From assembly GCF_000364445.2 (NCBI RefSeq), contig NZ_CP043538.1:6467302-6531301 (forward strand): DNA of 64,000 nucleotides. The letters are read 5' to 3'. The stretch's first letter is position 1. Each line of letters begins with the position of its first letter. The DNA comes from Methylobacterium mesophilicum SR1.6/6. Its GTDB lineage: Bacteria; Pseudomonadota; Alphaproteobacteria; Rhizobiales; Beijerinckiaceae. Shown here in pieces: positions 41,495 through 50,643 of the stretch. The notes beneath the pieces are model-generated. The model had not been told where the DNA came from, made no database searches, and saw only the letters and a program-made list of their open reading frames with translations. The position numbers and the translations under genes are program-made.

Positions 41495-42668
41495 GCGCCG
41501 CCGCGATCGCCCGTTCGTAGAGCGCCAGGGTCTCGCGCCCGAGGCTCGCCCGGCTGAAGCGCCCGGCCGCCGCCAGGGCGCGGGTGCGATAGGCGCGGCG
41601 CAGGTTCGGATCGGTGAGGAGCGGGCGCAGGGCATCGGCGAGGGCCGGTCCGGTCGCTGCCGAGGCCAAGGGACCGGCGCCGGGCGCGCCGACGAAGGCG
41701 CGGGCGCTCGCATCCTCGGCGCAGGCCACGACCGGTCGGCCGTAGGCGAGCGCCTCCTGGTAGACGAGTCCGAAGCTCTCGTAGCGTGAGGGCGCGAGCA
41801 CCGCATGGGCCTCGGCATAGGCCTCTGACAGCGATAGGCCGTCGATTCGACCTCTAGCCTGTATGTGCCGCCGCGCAGCCTCGGGCAGATCGGTCGGGAG
41901 ATCGTCTGGCGGGACCCCGACGAGGTCAAGCCGAAAGGCGGGCAGCGCGCCCTGCGCATGCTCGGCACCGAGGATCGCGGCCGCGCCGAGAAGGGCGCAG
42001 AACCCTTTCCGCGCCTCCGCCCGCCCGACGAAGAGCAGGCGGACCGGTTCCGCCGCCTGGGGATAGGGGGCGCTGCGCGCGGCAGCGGTGACTTCGGGGG
42101 AAAGGCTGAGACCGATCACCGCTTCGGGCTGCCGTCCGGTCAGGCCGTAGGCTCGAGCGACCGCCGCCCCGTGCGCCGCCGTGTTGGCGATGAGCCCGGC
42201 GCTTCCCGCGGCCTGTCGGCGCTCCAGGCCGTCGGCCATCCAGCCATCGAGGCGGTTCCGCAAGCTGCCGGCCGGGTCGCGTGTGAAGGTGGCCGGCGTC
42301 GAGCTGCGGGTTACCAGCGGCAGATCTCGACGGCCGGCCAGCAACGCGGCCGGCGCGTACCAGTTCGTCGCCTCGACGACGTCGAACGGCGCCTCGTCGT
42401 GGGCGGCGAGGACGGCGCGCCGGAAGGCGAGCGGGGCGGCGAGATGACCGGCCGAGCCCCAGAGGCGCAGGCGCGCCAGGGGACTTCCGGGCGCCAGGGC
42501 GAGGCCCGACACTGCGACGCCGCCCGTCTGTTCATGTCCGGTCCGGTCGAGGGTGAAGACCGTCACCGCCGCGCCGGCCTCCCCAAGGCTCTCGGCGATC
42601 TCCCGGGCCGCGGTCGACAGGCCGCTCGGGGATGGCGGGTAGTCCCAGGTCAAAAGGGCTGTGCGCAT
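41484..42668 (-). CDS. Glycosyltransferase, GT4 family
   Basis: A 394-residue GT-B enzyme. The N-terminus MRTALLTWDYPPSPSGLSTAAREIAESLGEAG is the acceptor-side Rossmann start. RLLFVGRAEARKGFCALLGAAA marks the donor domain, and HAVLAPSRYESFGLVYQEALAYGRPVVA carries the E-x7-E arrangement of GT4. Its ATG overlaps the stop of the preceding GT4 gene by one base (TGATG), so they are coupled. Retaining transfer from a nucleotide sugar in the cytoplasm is the family activity; the acceptor is not known. Confidence 0.92.
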   Translation of the reverse strand: MRTALLTWDYPPSPSGLSTAAREIAESLGEAGAAVTVFTLDRTGHEQTGGVAVSGLALAPGSPLARLRLWGSAGHLAAPLAFRRAVLAAHDEAPFDVVEATNWYAPAALLAGRRDLPLVTRSSTPATFTRDPAGSLRNRLDGWMADGLERRQAAGSAGLIANTAAHGAAVARAYGLTGRQPEAVIGLSLSPEVTAAARSAPYPQAAEPVRLLFVGRAEARKGFCALLGAAAILGAEHAQGALPAFRLDLVGVPPDDLPTDLPEAARRHIQARGRIDGLSLSEAYAEAHAVLAPSRYESFGLVYQEALAYGRPVVACAEDASARAFVGAPGAGPLASAATGPALADALRPLLTDPNLRRAYRTRALAAAGRFSRASLGRETLALYERAIAAARGG

Positions 42669-43708
42669 CAGGCGGCGAGCAGGCGCTGGTAGAGGGCCAG
42701 GTAATCCCGCGCCATGCGCTCGGCGGTGAACCGTTCCTCGAATCGGCGGCGGACTGTTGCGCGGTCGAGCTGCCCGATGCGGGCGAGGGCTGCGACCGCC
42801 TCGGCCTCGGTGGAGACGATAAAGCCCGTGACCCCGTCCTCGACGATCTCGGGGACCGAGCCTCGGTTCCAGGCGACCACCGGTGTCCCGCAGGCCATCG
42901 CCTCGATCATCACGAGGCCGAAGGGCTCGGGCCAGTCAATCGGGAACAGAAGCGCCCGGGCCGCCCCCAGGAGCTCGCCCTTCCGAGCATCGTCGACGGG
43001 CCCGAGATAGGTCGCATCGGTGCCGAGTAGGGGCCGCACCCGCTGATCGAAATAGTCCGGGTTGCCGACATCGATCGTGCCGCCGAGCCGGATCGGCAGG
43101 CCGGCGGCGCGGGCGACGCGGATCGCCACGTCGGGCCGCTTCTGGTCGGTCATGCGGCCGACGAAGGCGACATGGTCGTCCGGTACGCCGCGAAGGCTGT
43201 AGCGGGTCCGGTCAATGCCGTGATGCACGATGCCGGCCCGGTTGGAGGCCGGGATGCCGGCGGCCTGCGCGGCCGAAATCGCCGCCACGGGAAGGTCGGG
43301 GAAGCCCTGAAAGAAAAGCGCCCGGTCGAGTTCGTCCACCCGCCAGTGGATGGTGGTCAGGCTGTGCCGGCGACGCGCGCCCAGGAGAGCCGCATGCGCA
43401 AATTCGCCATGGCAATGAACGATGTCGAACGCGTCCAGCCGCCGGCAAAGGGCCTCCAGCTGCAGGGCGTCCAGGGAAGCCGGTACCCCGGGTGCGACGC
43501 GCCCGTATTGACGTTCCAGAGCGGCGAGGCTCGGATAGTCGCCGACGCGCGGCAAGTCTGTCGCACTGTCCGAAGAAGCAAACAATGTTAGTTCCACGCC
43601 CAAGCTTCGTAGCGCTGTGCTGAGATCGTGCACAACCCGCTCGGTGCCGCCGTGATGGCCTGGGGGAACGGGAAAAATGTTTGGAGCGACCTGCGCGACG
43701 CGAAGCAC
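42668..43708 (-). CDS. Glycosyltransferase, GT4 family
   Basis: A 346-residue GT-B enzyme, first gene of the minus-strand pair. Starting at a GTG at 43708 with AGAGG close upstream, it reads VLRVAQVAPNIFPVPPGHHGGTERVVHDL, the usual GT4 opening. FVGRMTDQKRPDVAIRVARAAGLP and FPIDWPEPFGLVMIEAMACGTPVVAW are the donor-site motifs. Text upstream of the GTG is not family-like and includes the 43717-43765 repeats. The gene is divergent from the sucrose-phosphate synthase gene, and both probably share control through those repeats. Confidence 0.9.
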   Translation of the reverse strand: MLRVAQVAPNIFPVPPGHHGGTERVVHDLSTALRSLGVELTLFASSDSATDLPRVGDYPSLAALERQYGRVAPGVPASLDALQLEALCRRLDAFDIVHCHGEFAHAALLGARRRHSLTTIHWRVDELDRALFFQGFPDLPVAAISAAQAAGIPASNRAGIVHHGIDRTRYSLRGVPDDHVAFVGRMTDQKRPDVAIRVARAAGLPIRLGGTIDVGNPDYFDQRVRPLLGTDATYLGPVDDARKGELLGAARALLFPIDWPEPFGLVMIEAMACGTPVVAWNRGSVPEIVEDGVTGFIVSTEAEAVAALARIGQLDRATVRRRFEERFTAERMARDYLALYQRLLAA

Positions 43709-43716
43709 GGCAACCT

Positions 43717-43765
43717 CTTTACATATGTTAAGCCGGGGCGCGGCGATCGCTTTACATAAGTTAAG
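43717..43765. promoter_or_regulatory. Pair of 16-bp operator-like direct repeats
   Basis: CTTTACATATGTTAAG (43717-43732) and CTTTACATAAGTTAAG (43750-43765) differ at one base and start 33 bp apart, about three helical turns. Each copy is itself nearly palindromic. They lie between the divergent GT4 gene (43708) and sucrose-phosphate synthase gene (43802), so a dimeric regulator bound at both could control the whole sugar island. Confidence 0.6.
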
Positions 43766-43801
43766 TGTCCAGGGTCGCTCGAGAGCCGCAGCGCACGCCT
43801 G

Positions 43802-45853
43802 ATGTTCGTCCTGCACATCGCCCTGCAGGGCTGCCTGCGCGGTGACGGCGTCGTCTACGGGCTTACCGCCGACACCGGCGGCCATATCCGCTACCTGCTC
43901 GATCTGGTTTCGGCCGCGGTGCAGGATCGCGATCTCACTCGAATCGTGGTGGCGACCCGTCTGTTTCGTGGCTCCCTCGGTGACGCCTACGCCGTGCCTG
44001 AAGAGCCGATCGCCGACAAGGTCACGCTCGTGCGGCTCGCGAGCGCGTCCCCGGACTACTGCGCCAAGGAGGCGATGCACGCCGAGGTCGCGTCCTTCGC
44101 CGAGAACCTCATCGGCTGGATCGCCGCCCAGGACCGGGCGCCGGATCTCATTCACGCGCACTACGCGGACGCGGCGACGGTGGCGACCCTGGTGGAGGAT
44201 CGCCTTGGCATCCCCTTCGTGTTTACGGCCCATTCCCTGGGACGCGTGAAGGCGACGATGCTGGGCACGGTCCCCGTCCAGCCCGACCTCGCGCGCCGAA
44301 TCGCCGCCGAGGAGGAGGCGTTGGCGCGGGCCCAACTCGTGATCGCCTCCTCGCGGGACGAGGCCGAGGTGCAGTACGCCGGTTATGCGGCCTACGATCC
44401 CGGGCACGTCCGCGTCCTACCTCCGGGAAGCGACCTCGCTCGCTTCGCCGCGGCCAAGCCGCATCCCCGGGTCGACGCCGTGATCGACCGCTTCTTGGAG
44501 GATCCGGCCAAGCCGGCGGTCCTGGCGCTCGCCCGGCCGGTGGCGCGCAAGAATCTCGCGGCGCTGGTGCGCGCCTACGGCGAGAGTCGTGCGCTCCAGG
44601 CCCGCGCCAATCTCGTGATCGTCGCCGGGACCCGCGACGACATCGACACCCTCGACGGCGACATGGCCGCGACGATGCGCGACCTCCTGGTCCTGATCGA
44701 CCGTTATGACCTCTACGGGCGTGTCGCCTACCCCAAGACCCATCGTCCGGAGGATGTGCCGGCGATCTACGCCTATGCTCGGGCCCGGGGCGGCCTGTTC
44801 GTCAACCCGGCCCTCAACGAGCCGTTCGGCCTGACGCTGCTGGAGGCCTCGGCCGCCGGCTTGCCGCTGGTCGCCACCGACAGCGGCGGCCCCAACGACA
44901 TCGTCGAGACCTGCGGCAACGGGCTCTTGGTCGATCCCCGGGCCCACGGGGCGATCGCGGAAGCGTGCCTGCGGATCCTGGGCGATCCGGCCCTCTACGC
45001 GCGCTGCGTGGCTGGCGGCGCCCGGGCAGCGGCGGCCTACGACTGGGATCGGCACGCCGCCCGCTATCACGTCCTACTGCGCGCGCTGCTGGCCGCGGAA
45101 CCGCCCGCCTCGGCTCCTCGGCAATTGCTCGTCTGCGACATCGACAACACGCTGGTCGGCTGCGACGCAGCGATGGGAATCTTCCGCCGGTGGCGCAGCC
45201 GGCAGGCGGGGCTGGCTTTCGGCGTCGCCACCGGCCGGTCCTTTCACAGCGCCATGGCGGTGCTGGAGCAGCAGGACAGCCCCCGGCCCCAGGTGATGAT
45301 CACCTCGGTGGGGTCCGAAATCTACCACCTCGACGCCAACGGCGTGACCTACACGGCGGACGCCGCGTGGCGCCAGATCATCGCGCCCGGCTGGGATCGG
45401 CCCGCCGTGCGGGCGGCGCTCGACGAGCTCGACGGGCTGAGCCCCCAGGGTCCTCTGGAGCAGCGGGTCCTGAAGCTGAGCTATTTCGGTGATACCGCGG
45501 CCGAACGGCGCGTCCGCGCGCGCTTGGCAGAGGCCGGTATCGCCGCGCGCGTGATCCACAGTCATGGACGGTATCTCGACGTCCTGCCGGAGGCCGCCTC
45601 GAAGGGTACCGCGGTCGATCACGTCCGAGCCCTGTACGACCTACCGGAGCACGCCGTGTTCGTGGCTGGCGATTCCGGCAACGACATCGAGATGCTGGGC
45701 GCTCGGGTGCACGCGATCATCGTGGCGAACTATTCGGATGACCTCGCAAGCCATGCCGCCCTGAAGCACTCCTACGTGTCCCGCCGGACCCACGCCCGGG
45801 GCATCATCGAAGGGGTCTCGCACTTCCGCCGGATGCTCGCCGATGTCGGATGA
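43802..45853 (+). CDS. Bifunctional sucrose-phosphate synthase / sucrose-phosphatase
   Basis: A 683-residue protein. Residues 1-435 are a GT4-type sucrose-phosphate synthase: LTADTGGHIRYLLDL near the N-terminus, HAHYADAATVATLVEDRLGIPFVFTAHSLGR, LARPVARKNLAALVRAYGE, and NPALNEPFGLTLLEASAAGLPLVAT. Residues 438-683 are a HAD-IIB sucrose-phosphatase with all three motifs intact: CDIDNTLVG, the lysine in EAASKGTAVDH, and VAGDSGNDIEML. It would make sucrose-6-phosphate from a nucleotide glucose and fructose-6-phosphate, then release sucrose. In some cyanobacterial enzymes the phosphatase part is degenerate; here it looks active. It overlaps the next glycosyltransferase gene by 11 bp and heads a five- to six-gene run. 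Confidence 0.92.
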   Translation: MFVLHIALQGCLRGDGVVYGLTADTGGHIRYLLDLVSAAVQDRDLTRIVVATRLFRGSLGDAYAVPEEPIADKVTLVRLASASPDYCAKEAMHAEVASFAENLIGWIAAQDRAPDLIHAHYADAATVATLVEDRLGIPFVFTAHSLGRVKATMLGTVPVQPDLARRIAAEEEALARAQLVIASSRDEAEVQYAGYAAYDPGHVRVLPPGSDLARFAAAKPHPRVDAVIDRFLEDPAKPAVLALARPVARKNLAALVRAYGESRALQARANLVIVAGTRDDIDTLDGDMAATMRDLLVLIDRYDLYGRVAYPKTHRPEDVPAIYAYARARGGLFVNPALNEPFGLTLLEASAAGLPLVATDSGGPNDIVETCGNGLLVDPRAHGAIAEACLRILGDPALYARCVAGGARAAAAYDWDRHAARYHVLLRALLAAEPPASAPRQLLVCDIDNTLVGCDAAMGIFRRWRSRQAGLAFGVATGRSFHSAMAVLEQQDSPRPQVMITSVGSEIYHLDANGVTYTADAAWRQIIAPGWDRPAVRAALDELDGLSPQGPLEQRVLKLSYFGDTAAERRVRARLAEAGIAARVIHSHGRYLDVLPEAASKGTAVDHVRALYDLPEHAVFVAGDSGNDIEMLGARVHAIIVANYSDDLASHAALKHSYVSRRTHARGIIEGVSHFRRMLADVG

Positions 45854-46727
45854 GCACGGGGGGGAGCCGGCTCCCAGCGTCCTGACCCTGGTCCGCGGCC
45901 GGACCGACCGCCTGCGCAACCTGATGCAGGGTCTCGCCCGCCAGACGCTGCCCCCGCGGGAACTGGTCATCGCCTGGATGCAGCCGGAGCGTGCACCGGA
46001 TCTACCCGATCCCGGCTGCCCGGTGCGGCATATCCACGTGTCGGGCGAGCCGATGCCGCTCGCCGCCGCCCGCAACCGGGCCGCCGAGGCGGCCACGGCG
46101 GATCTCCTGCTTTTCCTCGACGTGGATTGCATCCCCTCGCCCGGTCTGGTGGCGGCCTATGCGGGGGCGGCCCGGACGACGCGGGGACTGTTCCTCGGCG
46201 AAGTCCTCTACCTGCCGCCCCGGGCGCTCGAACACGATCCCGATCCCACGGTGCTGGACCGCCTGGGCCGGCCCCATCCGGCCCGGCCCGCCCTGCCCGA
46301 AACCGGTCTGCGGCCGGAACCCGATGCCGGCCAGCTCTGGGGCCTGTCCTTCGCCCTGCCGTCCGCGGCTTGGCGCGCGGCCGGCGGCATGGACGAGGCC
46401 TTCGTGGGCTACGGCGGTGAGGAGACGGACTTCGCCGCCCGGCTCGCCGCATCTGGGCTGCCGACCTTCTGGGTCGCGGGCGCCCGCGCCTACCACCAGC
46501 ACCATCCGGTCCACGTGCCGCCCCTCCAGCACTTCGCGCCGATCCTCGCGAACGCGGCGCGGTTCCGGGCGCGGCACGGACGCTGGTGCATGACCTACTG
46601 GCTCGACCAGTTCCGCGCGGCCGGGCTGATCGACTGGCACGCCGACGCCCCCGCGATCCGCCTGATCCGGCCGCCGACCGGACCCGAGATCGCCGCCGCC
46701 CTGCGGCCCAACGCCCTGTTCTCCTGA
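45843..46727 (+). CDS. Glycosyltransferase, GT2 family with GT7-like C-terminus
   Basis: A 294-residue GT-A enzyme. SVLTLVRGRTDRLRNLMQGLARQT is the nucleotide-site opening, MPLAAARNRAAEAATADLLLFLDVDCIPSP contains the D-x-D metal motif, and AGGMDEAFVGYGGEETDFAARLAASG is the galactosyltransferase-like second domain. It is a paralogue of the gene at 47886, with the same segment order. Overlap with the sucrose-phosphate synthase gene and 16 bp to the next gene show one transcript. Addition of a sugar to sucrose or a sucrose-based oligosaccharide is a reasonable inference, not a proven one. Confidence 0.88.
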   Translation: MSDEHGGEPAPSVLTLVRGRTDRLRNLMQGLARQTLPPRELVIAWMQPERAPDLPDPGCPVRHIHVSGEPMPLAAARNRAAEAATADLLLFLDVDCIPSPGLVAAYAGAARTTRGLFLGEVLYLPPRALEHDPDPTVLDRLGRPHPARPALPETGLRPEPDAGQLWGLSFALPSAAWRAAGGMDEAFVGYGGEETDFAARLAASGLPTFWVAGARAYHQHHPVHVPPLQHFAPILANAARFRARHGRWCMTYWLDQFRAAGLIDWHADAPAIRLIRPPTGPEIAAALRPNALFS

Positions 46728-46743
46728 GATCGAGCCTCCCGCC

Positions 46744-47889
46744 ATGAAGAAGCCGATCGCGTTCTTCGTCCATCACCAGGGCCGCGGCCACGCCAACCGC
46801 ACGATGGCGGTGGCCGCCGAGTTTGCCCGAGACCGGGCCGTCTCGGTGCTGACCGCTGATCCGCACCTGTTCGACAGCTTCGGCCGTGACATCGAGATCG
46901 TGGCGCTGCCCAACATGATCGGCGCCGCTGTGCCGACGGCGCGCCTCTACGCCGAGCCGACGCCCCAAGTAATGCACTGCGTCCCCCTGGGTCTCGACGC
47001 GATGCGCCGGACCATGCGGGCTATCCTCGACCATCTCGACGAGCGCGGAATCGGCCTGTTCGTGGTCGATGTCTCGGCGGAGATCGCGCTGCTCGCGCGC
47101 ATCGCCAGCGTGCCGGCGGTGCAGATCCGCATGCACGGCGACCGCTCCGATATCGGCCATGTCGGTGCCTACGAAGCCTGCGTCGGGATGCTCGCCCCCT
47201 TCGACGAGCGCTTGGAGCAGGACGAGTACCCGGCGCACCTGCGCGCCAAGACCTTCTACAGTGGCGGCCTGTGCACCAGCGTCGACCGGGTGCCGGAGCG
47301 CGCGGAGGCTCGCGCCAAGCTTGGCCTTGACCCTCAGCGCGAGATCGTCGTGGCGGTGACCGGCGGCGGCGGCAGCGGCACGCCCTACGCGCCACTCACA
47401 GTCGCAGCCCGCGCCGAACCCAATGCCCTGTGGCTCACGCTCGGGCCGACCCATCGCGAGGGCCACGAGACCGATTTCTCCAATCTGCGCGAACTTGGCT
47501 GGGTGCCGTCTGTGACGGACTACCTCGCCGCCGCCGACATCGTGATTGCCTCGGCGGGCGACAACACGGTCCATGAGGTCGCCCGTGTCGGCGGTCGCCT
47601 GATCGTCATGCCGGAATGGCGCTACTTCGCCGAGCAGACCCGCAAGGCCGAGGCGCTGGTCCGCCTCGGGGCCGCCGTGCAAGCCCCCATCTGGCCCGGC
47701 GATCTCCAGAGTTGGCGCGACCTCCTCGCCCGAGCCCGCGCCCTGGATGGGACCACCCTGCGCGGCCTCTATGCCCCCGAAGCCGCCGCCCGCGCCGCCG
47801 GCTGGCTCGAAGAGCTGACCGACGCGCTCTGGGACCTTGGACCCGCCGGGGTCGAACCCAGCTCGTTTCAGAACCTCGCGGCCGAATGA
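46744..47889 (+). CDS. Glycosyltransferase, MurG/UGT-like GT-B fold
   Basis: A 381-residue enzyme beginning MKKPIAFFVHHQGRGHANRTMAVAAEFA, where the GRGHANR segment is typical of GT1/GT28 relatives. The C-terminal donor domain has VVAVTGGGGSGTPYAPL, LGPTHREGHE, and the signature ADIVIASAGDNTVHEVARVGGRLIVMPEWRYFAEQ. Its stop overlaps the start of the next GT2 gene. No membrane anchor is visible. It may act on the same acceptor as the flanking GT2 enzymes. Confidence 0.88.
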   Translation: MKKPIAFFVHHQGRGHANRTMAVAAEFARDRAVSVLTADPHLFDSFGRDIEIVALPNMIGAAVPTARLYAEPTPQVMHCVPLGLDAMRRTMRAILDHLDERGIGLFVVDVSAEIALLARIASVPAVQIRMHGDRSDIGHVGAYEACVGMLAPFDERLEQDEYPAHLRAKTFYSGGLCTSVDRVPERAEARAKLGLDPQREIVVAVTGGGGSGTPYAPLTVAARAEPNALWLTLGPTHREGHETDFSNLRELGWVPSVTDYLAAADIVIASAGDNTVHEVARVGGRLIVMPEWRYFAEQTRKAEALVRLGAAVQAPIWPGDLQSWRDLLARARALDGTTLRGLYAPEAAARAAGWLEELTDALWDLGPAGVEPSSFQNLAAE

Positions 47890-48854
47890 ACGCCCACCTC
47901 CCCCCGCGACGACCGGAGCCCGCCGCCCGCATGTCCACCGTCTCCGTCGTGACCCTCGCGAAGGGCCGGCCGGCCCATCTGCGCAACGTGCTCCTTGGCC
48001 TGGAGCGCCAGACGCAGGCCCCCGTCGAGTTCATCGTCGCGGTGATGCAGGACACGCCCTACGACCTGCCCGCGGTCGATTTCCCCATGCGCCAGATCCT
48101 CGTGCCGGGCCGCGAATTGCCGCTCGCGGCCGCGCGCAACCGCGGCGTGGCGGCGGCATCCGGCGATGCTGTGGTCTTCCTCGACGTCGATTGCATCCCG
48201 GCGCCCGAACTCGTCGCCGATTACGCGCGGGGCCTCTCCGAGCTCGACGGGTTGCTGATGGGCGAGGTGCTGCACCTGCCCGAGCGCGCCACGACGGAAG
48301 CCTGGGACTACGCCGGGCTTGACGCCGTGGCGGAGAAGCATTCCGACCGCCGGGGCCCTCCTGCTTCCGGCATCGAGATCTGTAACGATTACCGCTGCTT
48401 CTGGTCGCTCAACTTCGCGATCCAGCGGGCCACCTTCCTGGCGACCGGCGGCTTCGACGAGCGCTACACCGGCTATGGCGGCGAGGACACCGACTTCGGC
48501 AAGCTCCTCGACCGGAGCGGCATCCCAATCGCCTGGATGAAGGGCGCGCGCGCCTATCACCAGTACCACCCGCACCACATGCCGCCGGTCCATCACCTCG
48601 AGAGCGTGGTGCGCAACGCCGAGCTGTTCGAGGCCAAGTGGGGCTACCGCACGATGGGCCACTGGCTCTACGCCTTCAAGGTGATGGGCCTGATCGACGA
48701 CACGCCCGACCGGCCGATCCGCATCCTGCGCCGGCCCGACGCCGCCGATCTTGCGCTGACCGGCCAGCAGGGCCACCAGCCCTACACCAACTCAGCTTCG
48801 GTGATCCGTGCCATCGAGGCCCGGGCGGGCGAGCCCGCGCCGGTGACGGCGTGA
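47886..48854 (+). CDS. Glycosyltransferase, GT2 family with GT7-like C-terminus
   Basis: A 322-residue paralogue of the gene at 45843. It reads STVSVVTLAKGRPAHLRNVLLGLERQT, LPLAAARNRGVAAASGDAVVFLDVDCIPAP (D-x-D) and TGGFDERYTGYGGEDTDFGKLLDRSG. The ATG at 47886 overlaps the previous stop (ATGA); a second ATG 45 bp on, just before the conserved block, is also possible. The stop overlaps the GTG start of the following GT4 gene. Long in-frame sequence upstream is antisense or out of register with the GT gene before it and was discarded. Confidence 0.88.
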   Translation: MNAHLPPRRPEPAARMSTVSVVTLAKGRPAHLRNVLLGLERQTQAPVEFIVAVMQDTPYDLPAVDFPMRQILVPGRELPLAAARNRGVAAASGDAVVFLDVDCIPAPELVADYARGLSELDGLLMGEVLHLPERATTEAWDYAGLDAVAEKHSDRRGPPASGIEICNDYRCFWSLNFAIQRATFLATGGFDERYTGYGGEDTDFGKLLDRSGIPIAWMKGARAYHQYHPHHMPPVHHLESVVRNAELFEAKWGYRTMGHWLYAFKVMGLIDDTPDRPIRILRRPDAADLALTGQQGHQPYTNSASVIRAIEARAGEPAPVTA

Positions 48855-49909
48855 GGATCGCGCTCCTCGCTCATCTCCGCCACCCGATCGCCCCGCCCTT
48901 CGCGGGCGGCCTTGAAGCCTACACCTGGAGCCTCGCGGACGGACTCGCCGCCCGCGGCCACGCGGTCACGCTGTTCGCTTCCGGTGATAGCGACGCGCGC
49001 TTCGCCCTGGATCCTGTGATCCCGATCCATCACGAACGGAGCCATGCCGGCCTGGAGCACCGGAGCGATGTGGGGCTGAAGAGTCATCTCGACAGCGGCT
49101 ACACCGCCGCCTGCGACCGGATCGCGGCCGGAGGCTTCGACGTGCTCCACAACAACAGCCTGAGCCGATTGCCCCTGGAGAAGCGGCGTACCGCTGCGAC
49201 GCCGACCGTCACGTCGCTGCACGTGCCGCCCTACGATGCCCTCCGCTGGTTCGTGCAGGCGAGCCCCGCCCCGGGACACCGGATCACCGCGACGTCCCGG
49301 GCGCAGCTGGATGCGTGGTGGCCGGACGGGGGGCCCCCGGAGGCATCGGTGCTCCACAACGGCATCGATCCTGCCGCCTGGCCCTACCGACCGCGCGGCG
49401 ACGGCAGCGCGGTCTGGTGCGCGCGGATCACGCCGGACAAGGGCGCGCCGCACGCGATCGCGGCGGCGCGTCGGGCCGGGCTTCCGCTGACCCTGTTCGG
49501 CCCGATCGAGGAGCCCGGATATTGGGAGGGGCAGGTCGCGCCGTTGCTCGGAGGATCGATCCGCTACGGCGGTCAACTCAGCGGTGCGGATCTGGCTGCG
49601 GAGGTCGGCCGCGCCTCCGTGTTCCTGGCCACCCCGTGCTGGGACGAGCCGTTCGGGCTGGCGGCGATCGAGGCGATGGCCTGTGGCCTGCCGGTCGCCG
49701 GCTTCGCCCGGGGCGCCGTCCCGGAGGTCGTTGGCGAATCTGGATCCCTCGCTGCGCCGGGGGACGAGGAGAGTCTTGCCCGCGCTATCGGCGAGGCGAT
49801 CGCGATCCCGCGGCCGGTCCCGCGCGGGCGTGTCCTGCGCCTGTTCACCCGCGCACGGTGGCTCGACCGATGCGAGGCGCTCTACGCGCAGGCCTGCGCC
49901 GTCGGGTGA
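48851..49909 (+). CDS. Glycosyltransferase, GT4 family
   Basis: A 352-residue GT-B enzyme starting at a GTG that overlaps the preceding stop (GTGA). VRIALLAHLRHPIAPPFAGGLEAYTWSLADGL opens the acceptor domain, GSAVWCARITPDKGAPHAIAAARRAGLPLTLFG the donor domain, and FLATPCWDEPFGLAAIEAMACGLPVAGF carries the GT4 E-x7-E arrangement. It resembles the GT4 enzyme at 42668 more than the one at 41484. It is the last glycosyltransferase in the run and is followed after 65 bp by a methyltransferase. Confidence 0.9.
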   Translation: MRIALLAHLRHPIAPPFAGGLEAYTWSLADGLAARGHAVTLFASGDSDARFALDPVIPIHHERSHAGLEHRSDVGLKSHLDSGYTAACDRIAAGGFDVLHNNSLSRLPLEKRRTAATPTVTSLHVPPYDALRWFVQASPAPGHRITATSRAQLDAWWPDGGPPEASVLHNGIDPAAWPYRPRGDGSAVWCARITPDKGAPHAIAAARRAGLPLTLFGPIEEPGYWEGQVAPLLGGSIRYGGQLSGADLAAEVGRASVFLATPCWDEPFGLAAIEAMACGLPVAGFARGAVPEVVGESGSLAAPGDEESLARAIGEAIAIPRPVPRGRVLRLFTRARWLDRCEALYAQACAVG

Positions 49910-49974
49910 CCCCACCGCTCTTCCCGCATGGCTGCCCCTCCTGCGCCTTCTCAACAGCCTAAAATCAGAGTGAC

Positions 49975-50643
49975 ATGACCCGTCAGGAACTGATCGCCGC
50001 CCTGTGGCACGGTTGCGACCCCTTCGCGGATCCCCCGACGGACCTACGCGCCGGCGACCTTCAAGGCTGGCGCAGCATCCATCCCTACCTCGAGGAGGCG
50101 GTGATCGAGTTCCGGCCACGCGTGGTCGTCGAAATTGGGACTTGGAAGGGAGCTAGCGCGCTCTTTCTTGCGCGATCCATGGCCGAGCACAACGTCGCCG
50201 GCACCGTGATCGCGGTCGATACGTGGCTCGGAGCCGTCGATCATTGGGCGGACGAGACGCTTTTCGCGGAACTCGCCACCGAGCATGGCTATCCGAGCCT
50301 CTACCGAACCTTCCTGGCCAATGTGCTGCGCGAAGGCATGACGGACCACATCGTGCCGTTACCGCTCGACTCGGTGAATGCCGCGGAACTTCTGCGTCTG
50401 CGCGGCGTGACCGCCGATGTCATTCATCTCGATGCCGGGCACGAGGAGGCGTCCGTCGCGGCGGACCTGCGCGCCTGGTGGCCGGTCCTGCGACCTGGAG
50501 GCCTCCTGATCGCCGACGATTACGACCGCCTGGGCGGCCGCTTCCCGGGTGTTACCCGGGCGGTCGATACGTTCTGCGCCGAGGCAGGGGCGCGGGGACC
50601 GTGGTCACTGCGGGGCAAGTGCAAGTTCATCAAGCCGGATTAG
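49975..50643 (+). CDS. Class I SAM-dependent methyltransferase (Methyltransf_24 type)
   Basis: A 222-residue Rossmann-fold protein. VVVEIGTWKGASALFLARSM is the SAM-binding motif I and GTVIAVDTWLGA motif II. DVIHLDAGHEEASVAADLRAWWPVLRPGGLLIADDY is the motif III-IV region seen in the rhamnosyl-O-methyltransferase and cephalosporin-hydroxylase group. It ends the sugar island, 65 bp after the GT4 gene, so it may methylate the oligosaccharide made there. It could equally act on a free sugar or lipid-linked glycan. Confidence 0.82.
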   Translation: MTRQELIAALWHGCDPFADPPTDLRAGDLQGWRSIHPYLEEAVIEFRPRVVVEIGTWKGASALFLARSMAEHNVAGTVIAVDTWLGAVDHWADETLFAELATEHGYPSLYRTFLANVLREGMTDHIVPLPLDSVNAAELLRLRGVTADVIHLDAGHEEASVAADLRAWWPVLRPGGLLIADDYDRLGGRFPGVTRAVDTFCAEAGARGPWSLRGKCKFIKPD

